Shown here piece by piece: positions 1 through 10,549 of a stretch of DNA of 64,000 bases (within the stretch, counting starts at the first letter, position 1; every line of letters begins with the position of its first letter). The stretch is from Cycas panzhihuaensis. Its lineage: Eukaryota; Cycadophyta. Made by a program: the position numbers and the translations under genes. The notes under the pieces were generated by a model. That model saw nothing but the letters and a program-made list of their open reading frames with translations. It ran no database searches and was not told the DNA's origin. The DNA lies in NCBI GenBank assembly GCA_023213395.1, contig CM041465.1:179993741-180057740 (forward strand), written 5' to 3'.

Positions 1-528
1 TTTGATTTTTATGATTAGAATTATTTAATTCTTAAATATGTCACTGAGGTGAATACAGAGGATGAAGAAATCAAGTTGAATTACCATACACCTATAAACA
101 TTAAAGGAGATCAATGCCTATGAAGGAGAATTGGAGTGCTTAGGACATCGAGAGGGACAATCTATATAAATCCGAATCAATAAACATAGAAATTTGATGG
201 AAACTTGATCAATGCAGGCGACAAATTATACTACCATAACACATTAGATTAAAATTATTTTTTATAATGTTTAGATATTTAAATACTTTTAATTTTGAGT
301 TAAGATCTATCCCTTCATGTATTAAGCCCCCTCATATTAGCCTTGGTCATATATATTAAAAAGGGATAAGGCTATATCTAAATCATAGGAGGATTGTTTC
401 ACTAAATATAGAATACATCTTCATTGTACTTTTTAGTGTTCTTCTAAATGAACACGGTTATATTGAGTAATGATAACACCCTATGAAGTGTCTAATGTTT
501 TAACTTTATTAATTAGAACTCTACATAG
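1..528. repeat. Repeat copy, homologous to about 17220-17772
   Basis: AT-rich sequence without a usable reading frame. It aligns by eye along its whole length with about 17220-17772: the same order of words around the stop-rich start, the segment about LTR-like run of 'aagccccctcatatta' near 320 and 17570, and the same right edge. Both copies end at the same base against a Copia-B-type LTR. The function of the repeat is unknown; the second copy lies inside Copia-C, so this may be another piece of that element. Confidence 0.6.
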
Positions 529-855
529 TGAAAAGAAGAATGTAACTATGAAAACAATGCATTAATAGAACTCTAAACCATACAAAGAACAAGTAAGATA
601 AATAAACCAAGCACGTAATAAAGAACATCAAGATATTCTAGTATAAGCATAGACATTTTATAAATCTGAGTAATAAGTAAAGAATTTCAAAGATAAAAAC
701 TCCAACTCTTCTCATTGACTCATCAAAGGCTCATCCAACCTCCTTACATATGTTGTTACAGAAAAATATATAGAAACAACTTTACAAGATACTACCTTAC
801 AACTTTATAATATAATGGGCATAAATTATAAGCTGAAAAAGGTCCCCATGACGAT
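529..855 (-). repeat. Truncated Copia-B-family LTR
   Basis: About 325 bp match the Copia-B LTRs at 17773-18262 and 22362-22858, in the same minus orientation. The match starts at the LTR 3' terminus (TG on this strand at 529) and is lost near 855, so about one third of the LTR is missing. The element B body is absent here. It abuts the O LTR region. Confidence 0.6.
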
Positions 856-885
856 AGAAAAGTATGTGATCTCTAATTGATGCCA

Positions 886-1460
886 ATAGAACTCAATGCA
901 AAAAAGGAACACACGGGAGAATAACAATCACATTATTGACTTAAAAGCATAAGCATGATACATATAATAAATTAAGGCAAGCCTTATTCCATTACCATGA
1001 AGGGGACTTCATTGATCCAAGAAGGGATAGATGTAGGCCTAAAGTCTAACAAATAAAGAACCCTCAACTCAATACACAATGAGAGATACAATGTAAAAAA
1101 TAAGGGAAATCCCAAGCAGTCTCTCTCTCTCTCTCATACACACACACTCTACTTCTATATGCATGAATCCGCTTTATTTAGTCTTTTCCCCTGACTATTT
1201 CCTAACTAACTCATTAATGATAGTTTATTAATAATAACAATAATTACACCTATCATCATAATTATAATCATGGTCTTGGTTGTACTTCTAGTCATATCTA
1301 AACTATGATTAAATCTTTGGTTGTACTTCTAATTGTACCTTATCTATAATTGAAACTTTTATTATGATTTTGGTTATACTTGGGTTACGATTAGAATTTT
1401 GGTGGCACTTCTTATTGTACCATGATTTGCTCTCTTAAGCTTGATTTTTCTTTGCACACA
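886..1460 (-). repeat. LTR of putative outer element O (3' LTR, minus strand)
   Basis: Matches 8605-8739 joined to 26551-26872, that is, a second copy split by Copia-C. The right edge is sharp: both copies end in CACACA (1460 and 26872), and here the next bases read, on the minus strand, as a purine tract before a TG start. This is the layout of a 3' LTR behind a polypurine tract. The left edge is uncertain by about 20 bp because a primer-site-like motif adjoins both copies. A CT/CA microsatellite lies inside. Confidence 0.5.
1119..1148. repeat. CT/CA compound microsatellite
   Basis: A run of CT dinucleotides is followed by CA dinucleotides within the O LTR. The part of the LTR around it has no counterpart in the second LTR copy. 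Confidence 0.85.
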
Positions 1461-1470
1461 TCTCCCTTAA
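1461..1470 (-). other. Polypurine tract of element O
   Basis: On the minus strand the sequence is TTAAGGGAGA immediately before the LTR start at 1460. This placement fits plus-strand DNA priming in an LTR element read from right to left. Confidence 0.45.
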
Positions 1471-1490
1471 CATAAAACTTTCAAGTGTCC

Positions 1491-1745
1491 TTACTTGACC
1501 TCAAAAATTTTAAAATTTTTTACATCTTTCCTTCCCCCCAAAATTTTGAAATTAACAATATTATAAGATATAGGTACCCTTGTTCTCCAAAAATCCTTAC
1601 CATATTTGTTTAAGAAAAACATTAATATTATGGCATAACCATGATCTACTAAGATATCCTTTAATGGTATATTCTCCCTTAGATCGTCTATCCTTCTTTC
1701 ATATACCCTATTATTTTTATGTTTTGCAGAGTCGACTCTTTCCAC
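1491..1745 (-). CDS. Uncharacterised 84-codon frame beside the O polypurine tract
   Basis: A minus-strand frame of 84 codons that stops 21 bp before the putative polypurine tract, the place where the last reading frame of an LTR element normally ends. The product is lysine- and arginine-rich with a hydrophobic middle (residues about 33-46). No motif is recognised. Upstream in the same frame stops appear, so it is at best the C-terminal remnant of a retroelement protein. It may equally be a chance frame. Confidence 0.2.
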   Translation of the reverse strand: MERVDSAKHKNNRVYERRIDDLRENIPLKDILVDHGYAIILMFFLNKYGKDFWRTRVPISYNIVNFKILGGRKDVKNFKIFEVK

Positions 1746-2915
1746 TTTTATATTTTATGGATTTGTCTCTTTCTGCTATGTTAATCTATCTACTCAACTA
1801 TATTCTTGGGTTTCTCATACATACCATCTATTACACAGTATAATTATCATTGCATAATTAACAATTATCACCAAAAAGACCTAATTACATCATCATATAA
1901 ATGACTAAATAAATTGTGGTCACACTCGATATAATTCAATAGTTTCCACAATGAGGATGAAGTCTATATGAGGGCATGAACAATAACTAGAATACATGGG
2001 TAACCAATTGTTGTGTCTTCTAGTTATTAAAATGCCACTTAGATACATAGTTCATCATCTTGTCATCCTAAAGTTTGTATAAGACACGACCATCTACCAT
2101 AGCCATAAGTAATTAGCCATTGAGCTTGTTAGTTACTAGGACATCCCTTATATACATGGTTCATCATTGCTGACTAAAAACTAAATATTGGGGATTATTT
2201 TGTGCTAATATATCTAATGTTGTAGAATAGAATTGTTATTGTTGGAAGTTGATGTAATCATTATTGTTACTAGAATTTATTATTATACTTGCTACTGCCA
2301 TTAAAATCTTATTATGGACAAGAAAAAGACTTAAAAAATCTAAGATGAATAAAACTTACCTACCATTGCCTTATGTAGTTGTACCATATGGTCACCTTTT
2401 TCTTCTATACCTTATTACTCTTATGTAACTTAGAAATATGAAGCGTGTTATGCCTTGATCTCTTGTTAGTCCTATATATATTTAGTTTGCCAGAAGCATG
2501 GATATAGGTCAAATTTCTAGCCATATTATGGCTTAAGACCCTACCTTCCTCAAATCCTTTAGTAATAAGAATTATTATCTTCTTTGGTTTCTTTACTCGA
2601 AATGTTATGATTCAGCCTCCCATGTTTATGCCATATCAACCATCATTTTTTTTTTAAACTTCCATTGTTTTCTTTAGAAACATTTAGTTTCAGACCTTTT
2701 TCATTTTTTAATTTTATAATTCCTTTCTGATAATCTAGCATAGCCATTATCTTATAGATCTGATTTTAAAGCTTTCAACAAACAATATTCTTTTATAAAA
2801 TATACTTGAAGTCTTGCTAGTATCCTTGCCAACCACCTTATTTATAAGCTTTCCAAATGAAAATTAATTATCTTTATCTTTAACAATACTTTGAAGAACA
2901 ACTTCTTGTAGTTCC
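1746..2915. other. AT-rich interior of element O, no gene seen
   Basis: No reading frame with a recognisable protein motif on either strand. By position it is the interior of outer element O, split from 8315-8604 by the Copia-1 insertion. Confidence 0.4.
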
Positions 2916-3118
2916 TGTAAAAGGTAATGTTTTACCTTAGATTATATTACTCAATGTAAGGGTCATGTACCCCTTCCTCCTTCTCTTCTAAACTGACAAG
3001 TGGCACCATATTGTTGAGTGGTTTTTGCTTGTACCTAACTTGTACTTGTATATATACACAATGGATCATCAATAAAGATGGCGAGAGTGAATTCATTCCT
3101 CATTAAAGTTTTGTTACA
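2916..3118 (+). repeat. Copia-1 5' LTR
   Basis: 203 bp, starts TGTAAAAGG and ends TTGTTACA. The target duplication GTTCC lies directly outside. A TATA-like run (TATATATACACA) near 3050 could be promoter sequence. Confidence 0.95.
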
Positions 3119-3130
3119 TGGTATCAAAGT
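3119..3130 (+). promoter_or_regulatory. Copia-1 primer binding site
   Basis: TGGTATCAAAGT directly follows the 5' LTR. It resembles TGGTATCAGAGC, the complement of the initiator methionine tRNA used by most plant Copia elements, with changes at two or three positions. Confidence 0.8.
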
Positions 3131-3652
3131 AGGCTCTTAGTTCCTCCTGCCTGTGGGAAAGAAAATCAGGGCTTCATTAAAAGAGAAGAGGAAATTGAAG
3201 ACAAATTATTGTCAAAGGATCCTGTCACTTGAAGATAAACTTGTCTAGGCGATTTTGAAGGAAATTTATATTGTTTTGTATGGTGGTGCGAGCTTGTATG
3301 GACTTGTACGAATGTCAAAATTTAAAGTTGTTAGAATTGAACAAAACTCACCCAGATTGTAGATCAGGGCATCCTCTACACTTTTCTCTTCTGCATCAAC
3401 ATCATTTGAAGTCATTTTGACCTAGTTTTGGGTAGATTTTAAGACGCGCGGGTTTGGAGCCTTCTCTCAGTTTTTTTTTCTCAAAAATTTGGTCAAAAAT
3501 CTCTAATACAAAGCATTTAAACCATTCTTATCAATAGACAAAGAGATTGAGTGGTTTATTGTAAGATTTCACATCATTTTTTCTGTAAATTTTCTCAAAA
3601 ATATCAGAAATCCTTGGGCACAGGTTTAAACCTATTTCTAATTATTTCTCCT

Positions 3653-3893
3653 AGATCTGAAGTCGGATAAAAAAACTAATGGTAATTTCATATACCCATT
3701 TGGGAGATCCTTCATTTGAGACCACTTTCGTGTCCATCCATATAGTTTGAGTTCTGTACCTATTTTTAGTCATTTTTCTCAGATCTAAAGTTGGATAAAA
3801 AAAATAACAACAGTTTGGGATACCCATTTGAGAGATCCTTCATTTGAGACCACTTTTGTGTCCATCTGTACAGTTTGAGTTCTGTACGAAAAT
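3653..3893 (+). repeat. 128 bp tandem repeat in the Copia-1 leader
   Basis: Two units start at 3653 and 3781 with AGATCT followed by AAGTYGGATAAAAAAA-type sequence, and share the segment around GAGATCCTTCATTTGAGACC. The unit end (TTCTCAGATCT-like) is also seen just before the first unit, hinting at a third partial copy from about 3630. It lies in the untranslated leader. Confidence 0.8.
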
Positions 3894-4949
3894 ATGTACC
3901 ATAGGTCATACAACTATCCATACAGTCATTTAAACTTAGATTTTCTACTTTCATTCAATTGTTTCAATAGCCTCATCTCGGGTTTGTTGCCTGAGAATGA
4001 TAAACTTACAAAAATGAACTTTAGTATTTGGAAAATCAAAATTGAAGGATTACTGAGAGCAAAACATGCCTGGAAAATCACTACCGGAGTTGAGAAACAG
4101 CCCACTGATGCAACAAATTTGACTAGTTGGGAAGAAAGAAATAATGTTGCTATTTTAGTTCTCAAACTTTCAATCTCTGATTCTCTGTCAGTTTATGTTG
4201 ATGGTTTACAAAATACAAATAAAATTTGGAGTATCATGTCCTCCATGTTCGGTAGAAAAAATGAAGCTAGAATTGTGGCTGTGAGAGAAGAACTCTATAA
4301 ACTAAAGATGAGAGAAGGTTAGATCAGACGATTTTTAACAAAGTTAACTAGCATTAAAATTACCCTTCTCACGAGGGAGATAAATTAATGACATAGAACT
4401 ACACACCTGGTGCTTAACAAAGAAATCTTTCGATAACATGATAAACATATTAACAGGAGGAGGACATATAGCCACAATGTCTTTTAATACTCTGACAAGA
4501 TATATGTATGGCCAAGAACAAAGAAATCAGAGATATGAAGAAGATTGAGAAGTTGAATAAGCCCTTATTTCTAAACTCCAGTTGGGAGGCAGAGGAAGAG
4601 GACAATTCAATTCAAGATTGAGAGGGAGAACACCAGCAAGCCATAGGGGACGTTGGACAGAAAGAAGAGGACGAGGAAGAATGACTAGTAATCCGCTCTA
4701 AGATGCCAGAGTATGCTTTAATTATGGAAAACCAAGCCATTTTTTGAGGTACTATAGAGCTTTTGATGTCTGTTATCACTGTGGAAAAATAGGTCATTTT
4801 CCTTATCAGTGCTACCAAAGGCATGCAGAATTGTAGAAGGGAAAATAACAAGTATTCAGAAATTACAGTAAAGAAAATGACACCATAGAAGAAGAAGTTG
4901 AAACTGCTTTTATTGCAGCCTTAACAAAGAAGTACCAAAGGCAATGTAA
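3894..4949 (+). pseudogene. Copia-1 gag (broken)
   Basis: Encodes the structural capsid-nucleocapsid protein. The N-terminal frame is open for 142 codons from 3894 and has the Copia gag signature around 'NFSIWKIKIEGLLRA' with a later K-rich 'REELYKLKMREG' segment. After a stop at 4321 the frame shifts. Two nucleocapsid zinc knuckles lie near 4712-4812: the second (4771-4812) keeps Cys-X2-Cys-X4-His-X4-Cys, while the first has its second Cys replaced by Tyr. Arg/Gly-rich sequence precedes them (about 4590-4680). The true start is uncertain; 3894 is the first ATG of the open frame. Confidence 0.85.
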
Positions 4950-4952
4950 AAT

Positions 4953-5400
4953 TGGTATGTAGATTTAGGTGCTTCACACCATATGACAGGGATCAAAGAA
5001 TGGTTTGAAATCATCAAACCTTATGAATACAATATATCAGTAGAATTATGAGATAATATTCCCTTACATATAAGGGGAATAGGACAAATTACCATACTCA
5101 TTGATAGAAAAATTCAACGTATATGCAATGTCTTTTATGTACCTAGAATAAAAAAGAGTCTCTTGTCAGTATCACAACTGAGTGATAAAAAGTTAAGAAT
5201 GATATTTGATGAACATGGTTACTGTTATATCCTCAATATGAAAAGAAATGGGACAGTGATAGCCAAAAGAGAAAAATACAATAGGCTATATAAACTTCTT
5301 TCGATTCATGTAATGCCTGATAAAGGCCCCACCAAATTGATTTATGATGTAAAAGCTCTCAGAATAAATAATCGATAATAATAAAATTTGGCATTTGAAG
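4953..5400 (+). pseudogene. Copia-1 protease (broken)
   Basis: An aspartic protease that would release the proteins of the polyprotein. It begins with Trp-Tyr-Val-Asp-Leu-Gly-Ala-Ser-His-His-Met-Thr at 4953; the catalytic Asp is kept although the usual Ser after it is Leu. The C-terminal part reads 'KKSLLSVSQLSDKK', as in Copia proteases. The frame carries a stop near 5049 and double stops near 5380, and differs from that of the neighbouring zinc knuckle (frameshift). Confidence 0.85.
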
Positions 5401-6240
5401 TATGGTCATATCTCTCATGATAGGTTAGAAATATTAAAGAAATATAACATGGTAAATGGTCTCCCAGATATCTCATTTAATCACTTTATATGTTAAAGCT
5501 ACATGATGGAAAAACAACACTTAACTCCATTCTCAAAAAGTGTGTGGCGTGCACAACACAGATTGGAATTGATACACACTGATTTATGCGGTCTGCTCAC
5601 TCCAATCTCGACAAATGGATTAAGGTATTTCTTGACCTTTATTGATGATTTTTTTAGAAAAACCCGGGTGTACTTTCTGTCTAGTAAATCAGAAACATTT
5701 GAATATTTCAAAGAGTTTAAAGTTGCAAGTGAGTTAGAAAGTGGTCAAAAGATTAAATATGTCTGCTCAGATAGAGGTGAAGAATTTATGTCCAATGATT
5801 TCTTTCACTTTTGTAAAGTGCATGGAGTTCAAAAATAGTTCACAACTCCTTATACACCTCAATCCAATGGGGTTACAGAAAGAATGAACAAGATAATTAT
5901 AGAAATGGCTCGGTGCATGTTAAATAATAGAGATTTAGTATAGAAATATTGGGCAAAAGTTGTACATACAACTGTATATTTGATCAATAGAAGACCTACT
6001 CAATCCCTGGATAACATAACACCTGAAGAGGCCTAGACAGGACATAAGCCAAATGTAAGTCATCTAAAAATCTTTGGCTGCAAGGCTTATGTTCATATTC
6101 CAGATAAGAAAAGAGCCAAATTAGATAATAAAAGCATAGAATACATAATGGTTGGATACAACAACCATTCAAAGGCATACATATGCATAAATCCAAAGAC
6201 AGATAAACTCTATGTCAGTAGAGATGTAATTTTTGACGAG
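5380..6240 (+). pseudogene. Copia-1 integrase (broken, catalytic triad kept)
   Basis: Inserts the DNA copy into the host genome. A short GAG-pre-integrase segment (Trp-His-Leu-Lys-Tyr-Gly-His) opens it. The core keeps all three acidic residues: Asp at 5581-5583, Asp at 5770-5772 and Glu at 5878-5880, the last two 35 residues apart as in D,D-35-E integrases. In-frame TAG codons at 5836, 5941 and 6034 break it; the one at 6034 sits where Trp is usual. The C-terminal segment with 'LKIFGCKAYVHIP' is well preserved. Confidence 0.9.
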
Positions 6241-6539
6241 AAAAAGGAAAATGTTGGTACATTGGTGCAAATTGATGAAGGCAACCTGAATACACATCTT
6301 GTCTAGTTGGAAGACAAGTTAGATATAACTTCAGAAAGTATTGAGACAGAGGATGATTATGTAGAAAATGGCATTCCAGATAAGCAACTAACTGGTAGAT
6401 GCAACCTCTAGTCAGATAACAACTCTAACTCTAGAGATGAAGAAGATAAATTATTGCAAGAATGTACCTCAAAAATAGTACCAAGGTGGTACCTCAAAAC
6501 TCTTGAAGAATCAAAGGGAGAAGTTTTTGAACATTGAAC

Positions 6540-7440
6540 AAGATCACAAAAACCACAAGCGTTGATTTATTCTACTGAACCAAATTCTTATAAAGAAGCA
6601 AGTAGCTCTTAGAATTAGAGAATAGTAATGGATACTGAAATTGAAGCCATACAAAGAAATAAAACATGGGATTTGATCTTGACTCCTGAAGATAAACCAA
6701 TTGTGAATTGCAAATAGGTATATAAAATAAAAGAGAAGCCAAATGGAGAAATACAAGGCTAGATTGGTAGCAAAGGGCTACACATAAACAATTGGAATTG
6801 AGTATGAAGAACCATTCTCACCAGTAGTAAAATTAAATAAGGTGATAACAGTGATTGCTCTTGCTGCTCAAAAGGGTTGGGAAATTTATCAAATGGACTT
6901 CAAAAGTGCATTCTTGAATGGAGATGTACAAGAAGAGGTGTATATGTATCAACCAAAAGGACACATAAAACCAGGATAAGAAAATATGGTTTACAAATTG
7001 AAGAAGGCATTGTATGGACTTAAACAAGGACTGAGAGCCTAGTATACTAAATTAGATTCATATTTGATAGAAAATGGTTTTCATCGATGTGAATCAGATC
7101 ATAGCATGTATGTAAAAAGAAATCCTAGATTAATCTCCATTATTATAGTATATATGGATGACATGTTGATTATTGGAGATGACAAAAATTCCATAGCATC
7201 TATCAAAAGCAAGTTTGAAAAAGTCTTTGAAATTACAGATTTAGGAATGCTGCATTACTACCTTGGAATAGAAATAGAGCAAAATAATTATTTTATTACT
7301 CTTTCACAAACAAAGTATATAAAAAACCTACTAAGAAAGTTTAGAATGGAAAGTTGTAATGTTGTCAGCACACCGATGGAAATAGGGTTAGCATTGAATA
7401 TAGAATAGGAAGCAGCCTCAATCGATGCAACACTGTATAC
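6540..7440 (+). pseudogene. Copia-1 reverse transcriptase (broken)
   Basis: The RNA-directed DNA polymerase of Copia type (RVT_2 family). The start is marked by 'MDTEIEAIQRNKTWDLI' near 6630, then a Cys-Lys-stop-Val-Tyr-Lys motif in which TAG (6715-6717) replaces Trp. The catalytic box reads Tyr-Met-Asp-Asp-Met at 7151-7165. The palm and thumb part from 7064 to 7408 is open for 114 codons. TAG at 7040 again stands at a Trp site, and frameshifts occur near 6755-6960. Confidence 0.92.
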
Positions 7441-8092
7441 ACAATTAGTAGGAAGCTTAATCTATCTCGCAGCCACATGAATGTACATTTTATATGCTAT
7501 AGGTTTGATTTCCAAGTTTATGGAAAATCCCAAAATTCCACCTTTGGAATCTTTGAAAAAAATAATCTTGAGATATCTAAAAGGAACCATGAATCTTAGT
7601 TTGCAATATGATAAAGAAAATAATACACAATTTATAGGTTTTTAAGATTCAGATTGGGCCAGAGATAGAACAGATAGAAAATCAACATCAGGATACTTCT
7701 TCTTCCTCAAAAAATCCTTGATTTCCTGGAGCAGTAAAAATCAGTCTATGGTTGCATTGTCATCAACAGAAGTAGAATATAAGTTAGCAGTCAATGTAAC
7801 GTGTGAAGGAATATAGATTAGACAGTTCCTGAAGGAACTAGGAGAAGAACAAACAATGCCTACTCAAATATTTTGTGATAACCAAAGCACTATAAAAATG
7901 ACAAAAAATCCTATATTACATGCTAGAACAAAATATATAGAGGTACATCATTATTTTATCAGGGAAAAAGTACATAATGAAGAAATCAAGCTTCAACATT
8001 GTCCATCAGATGATCAAACTACCGATATACTCACTAAATCTCTTCGAAGAGAGAAATTCATTATCTTTAGAAATATGTTAGGATTAAGATAG
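7441..8092 (+). pseudogene. Copia-1 RNase H (broken)
   Basis: Degrades the RNA of the RNA-DNA hybrid. Recognised by the Copia motif series 'DSDWARDRTDRKSTSGY', 'ALSSTEVEY' with the acidic residue, 'FCDNQSTI' (about 7871) and 'HARTKYIEVHHYFIRE'. The last 78 codons are open and end at the TAG at 8090-8092, 9 bp before the polypurine tract. Stops at about 7479 (TGA), 7643 (TAA) and 7814 (TAG at a Trp site). Confidence 0.9.
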
Positions 8093-8111
8093 GTAAAACA
8101 TTAAGAGGGGG

Positions 8112-8314
8112 TGTAAAAGGTAACGTTTTACCTTAGATTATATTACTCAACATAAGGGTCATATACCCCTTCCCCCTTCTCTTCTAAACTAATAAGTGGC
8201 ACCATATTGTTGAGCGGTTGCCACTTGTACCTACCTTGTACTTGTATATATACACAATGGATCATCAATAAAGATCGCGAGAGTGAATTCATTCCTCATT
8301 GAAGTTTTGTTACA
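8112..8314 (+). repeat. Copia-1 3' LTR
   Basis: 203 bp, same ends as the 5' LTR. Preceded by the purine tract at 8101-8111 and followed by the target duplication GTTCC. Confidence 0.95.
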
Positions 8315-8604
8315 GTTCCAAAGATTGACTAAAGTATATTCCAAGCAATTGGTCTCAACCAATCGATGATATGACTAGTTAGTAGATTACTAATACAATG
8401 GCAATTACATGTTGACTATAATATCACCATTTTTCAAATATTAATATAACCATTTCTTGGCATAATAATGGTGAAAACTCTCCTTCAATGTGTTGGTGTT
8501 GTCACCTATCCATATTAGAGAAGTATCACAAATGATTTTCTAAATAAATTCTTAGGGATTCAAACTACTACAATAGTGTTAAAATATATGCTCTCTAGTT
8601 ACTA
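8315..8604. other. Interior of element O, right part
   Basis: Continues the sequence interrupted at 2915. No gene seen. Near 8588-8604 the minus strand has a weak resemblance to a tRNA primer site beside the O LTR. Confidence 0.35.
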
Positions 8605-8739
8605 CTAATAGAACTAAATGCAAGAAGGGAATACATAGGAGAAGAACAATCACATTATTAACCTAGAAGCATAAGCACGATATATAGAATAGATTGAGGC
8701 AAACCTTACTTCATTAACATGAAGGGGATTGTACCAACT
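8605..8739 (-). repeat. Element O 5' LTR, inner fragment
   Basis: Aligns with about 886-1013 of the first O LTR (shared word CAATCACATTATT and ATGAAGGGGA). The LTR is broken here by Copia-C and resumes at 26551. Confidence 0.5.
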
Positions 8740-9133
8740 TGATTATTAGCTTAATGTTCATATGTGGATGAATTCATGTGAAGACAAATAGATGTGTGAG
8801 TTATCTAGGTGATGTGATGAGTCACAGGAGTTACTAATTCCTAAATAGACTTATAACTCATAGGAGTTATTAAGGTCATTAATGGGCTTATCACAAGTGT
8901 CACTCAATCACGGATTCTTGTATGAACTATAACTAATTCAGATATGTATATCTAGGTGTATTATATGTTTAATATACATAGATTTTAGAGGTCATTCTAA
9001 ATGAATGAGATTTTGGTCATAGGTAGACTAATTCTACCTAGTAATTCTCTCTTGTCATTTTGATTAATTCATGTGCTTTATTAAATGTTGTTTTGATGAA
9101 TTTTATAGTTCTAATTTTCACCTTTATCCTATA
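8740..9133 (+). repeat. Copia-C 5' LTR
   Basis: 394 bp; pairs with 26162-26550. It ends TATA where the partner ends CA-type (TTATCTTACA), a transition at the terminus. Confidence 0.85.
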
Positions 9134-9135
9134 TT

Positions 9136-9147
9136 TGGTATTAGAAC
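9136..9147 (+). promoter_or_regulatory. Copia-C primer binding site
   Basis: TGGTATTAGAAC, a decayed form of the initiator-Met tRNA complement TGGTATCAGAGC; both differences are transitions. Confidence 0.75.
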
Positions 9148-9389
9148 ATGTTGCTATTGCAGATTATGAATTAATTTTATAATTAAGGGAACCATTGTAG
9201 GCTTGTTTAAAAATTTTATTAGTTGTTATCTCTTATATAAGCTTCATCCAAAATGTTTTCAATTTATTCATCATACCTGCTGCATTCTTCATCAAAATCA
9301 ATTTCATTTACTTCACCATTCTCATTTTCTATTTGGTGGGCACCATCAACCCCATCCTCATTCAACACACACTCCTCATTATCATGCTC
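9148..9389 (+). other. Copia-C leader
   Basis: Untranslated leader after the primer site, pyrimidine-rich toward its end. No gene seen. Interrupted by G1 at 9389. Confidence 0.5.
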
Positions 9390-10530
9390 GATCCGTTTTG
9401 ATCTTTAAAATACTCTAAATACTTTGTTTTTCATGTAAATGGTCTTTCTGTAGTAGAAACTTACCTTAAAAATGCTTAATGGTCTTCATTTAGTAGAAAT
9501 ATGCCTTTAAAAGGCTTAAAATGTAAAAAATGTATTTCTAAAAGTGTAAAATGTGCTATAACCGCTACCAAGTCGCTATTAAGATGCCACAACTACTACC
9601 AGGGTGCTACTAAGGTGTTACAACTACTACCAAGGTGCTACCAAGGTGTTACGCAAGTGCTACGATCGCCACAGAGCTACTATAGGTCACACTGAGCTAC
9701 TACAAGCTACATGTAACTACTACAAGTCATACATGCTACGCAGAAGTCAAAAATGAGAAAATAACAAAACGAAAATGGTTTTCAAGACAAACCAGAATCG
9801 CTTGGCACGAAATTTGAGGAGAAGGTGCACACGTGTCCTCTACACATTCGAATAGGAAAAACTCTAAAATAAAAGGATTTTCCCAAGATTTATCAAACCG
9901 CTTTGAAACCCGTTAGAAAATGAAAAAACGAAAAATTGAAATATCTCTCTAAAATGGAAACGCTTTTAAGCGAAATTCGAGAGAGGAATCCGGGGGATCT
10001 CGACAGAGATTTTTGATAGGAAAGAGAGGACGCCAGCCCTAGATGCAAAGACAGAGCAAGATTCAAGGAAAGCAAAGAAGAAATTCACTTTCCTAAGGAG
10101 AACGAATCCAAGTATGGAAAACTGCTGGGAGAGAACATACCCAAAATGCAAAGAAAATCATTGCGGGGATCTTGAAGGAACCCAGAAATCGTGTCAGCCA
10201 AGAAGAGAAGACAACAAAGAGCAAGCGGCCCCGGAAGAGACGCTTAGCTAGCTTCTTCCTCACCAAAACGGGGTTTTGGTAACAAAAGACCAAAACGCAA
10301 GTTGCAGACTTGAGACAGAGGTTCCAAATAATGAGCAAGCAACAAGGAGCGCCCAGTTCTCATTTTCTCTCCCAAAATGTCAGCAGTTCCTTGTATGCTC
10401 AACAGGCGCAAACAAAGGAGTTTATAAGAAAATTCCAAAAATTTCTATTTTATGTAATAATATGTAAATTAATTCTGGATTTTATTTCAATTGGTTAAAG
10501 TTTTTACTTTCCCATTCAAGATTCAGATCA
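9390..10530 (+). repeat. G1 5' LTR
   Basis: About 1.14 kb, ends GATTCAGATCA before the primer site. Contains a CTAC-rich imperfect array near 9560-9740. Confidence 0.9.
9560..9745 (+). repeat. CTAC-rich imperfect array in the G1 LTR
   Basis: Short words such as GCTACCAAG, CTACTACCAAGGTG and CACTGAGCTACTAC recur irregularly. The matching region of the other LTR (15400-15610) has the same character but a different number and order of units. Confidence 0.7.
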
Positions 10531-10537
10531 ATATTTT

Positions 10538-10549
10538 TGGTATCAGAGC
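10538..10549 (+). promoter_or_regulatory. G1 primer binding site
   Basis: TGGTATCAGAGC, a perfect initiator-Met tRNA complement, 7 bp after the LTR end. Confidence 0.9.

Larger units (their letters stand above)
2916..8314 (+). mobile_element. Copia-1, complete but inactivated Ty1/copia retrotransposon
   Basis: A 5399 bp element with two 203 bp LTRs (2916-3118 and 8112-8314), TG...CA ends, and a perfect 5 bp target duplication GTTCC (2911-2915 and 8315-8319). A primer site follows the 5' LTR, and the tract TTAAGAGGGGG precedes the 3' LTR. The domain order gag, protease, integrase, reverse transcriptase, RNase H is that of the Copia (Pseudoviridae) lineage. By hand count the LTRs differ at 15 of 203 positions, 12 of them transitions, so the insertion is old. 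The polyprotein has many stops and several frameshifts and cannot be made intact. Confidence 0.95.

Noticed and set aside
1580-1843. 87-codon plus-strand frame
   Set aside because: Overlaps the minus-strand frame beside the polypurine tract, is Leu/Tyr/Phe-rich as expected from AT-rich DNA, and has no motif.
9560-9745. CTAC-rich array as a CRISPR-like or satellite array
   Set aside because: Units are irregular in length and spacing, lie within an LTR, and recur in its partner LTR.
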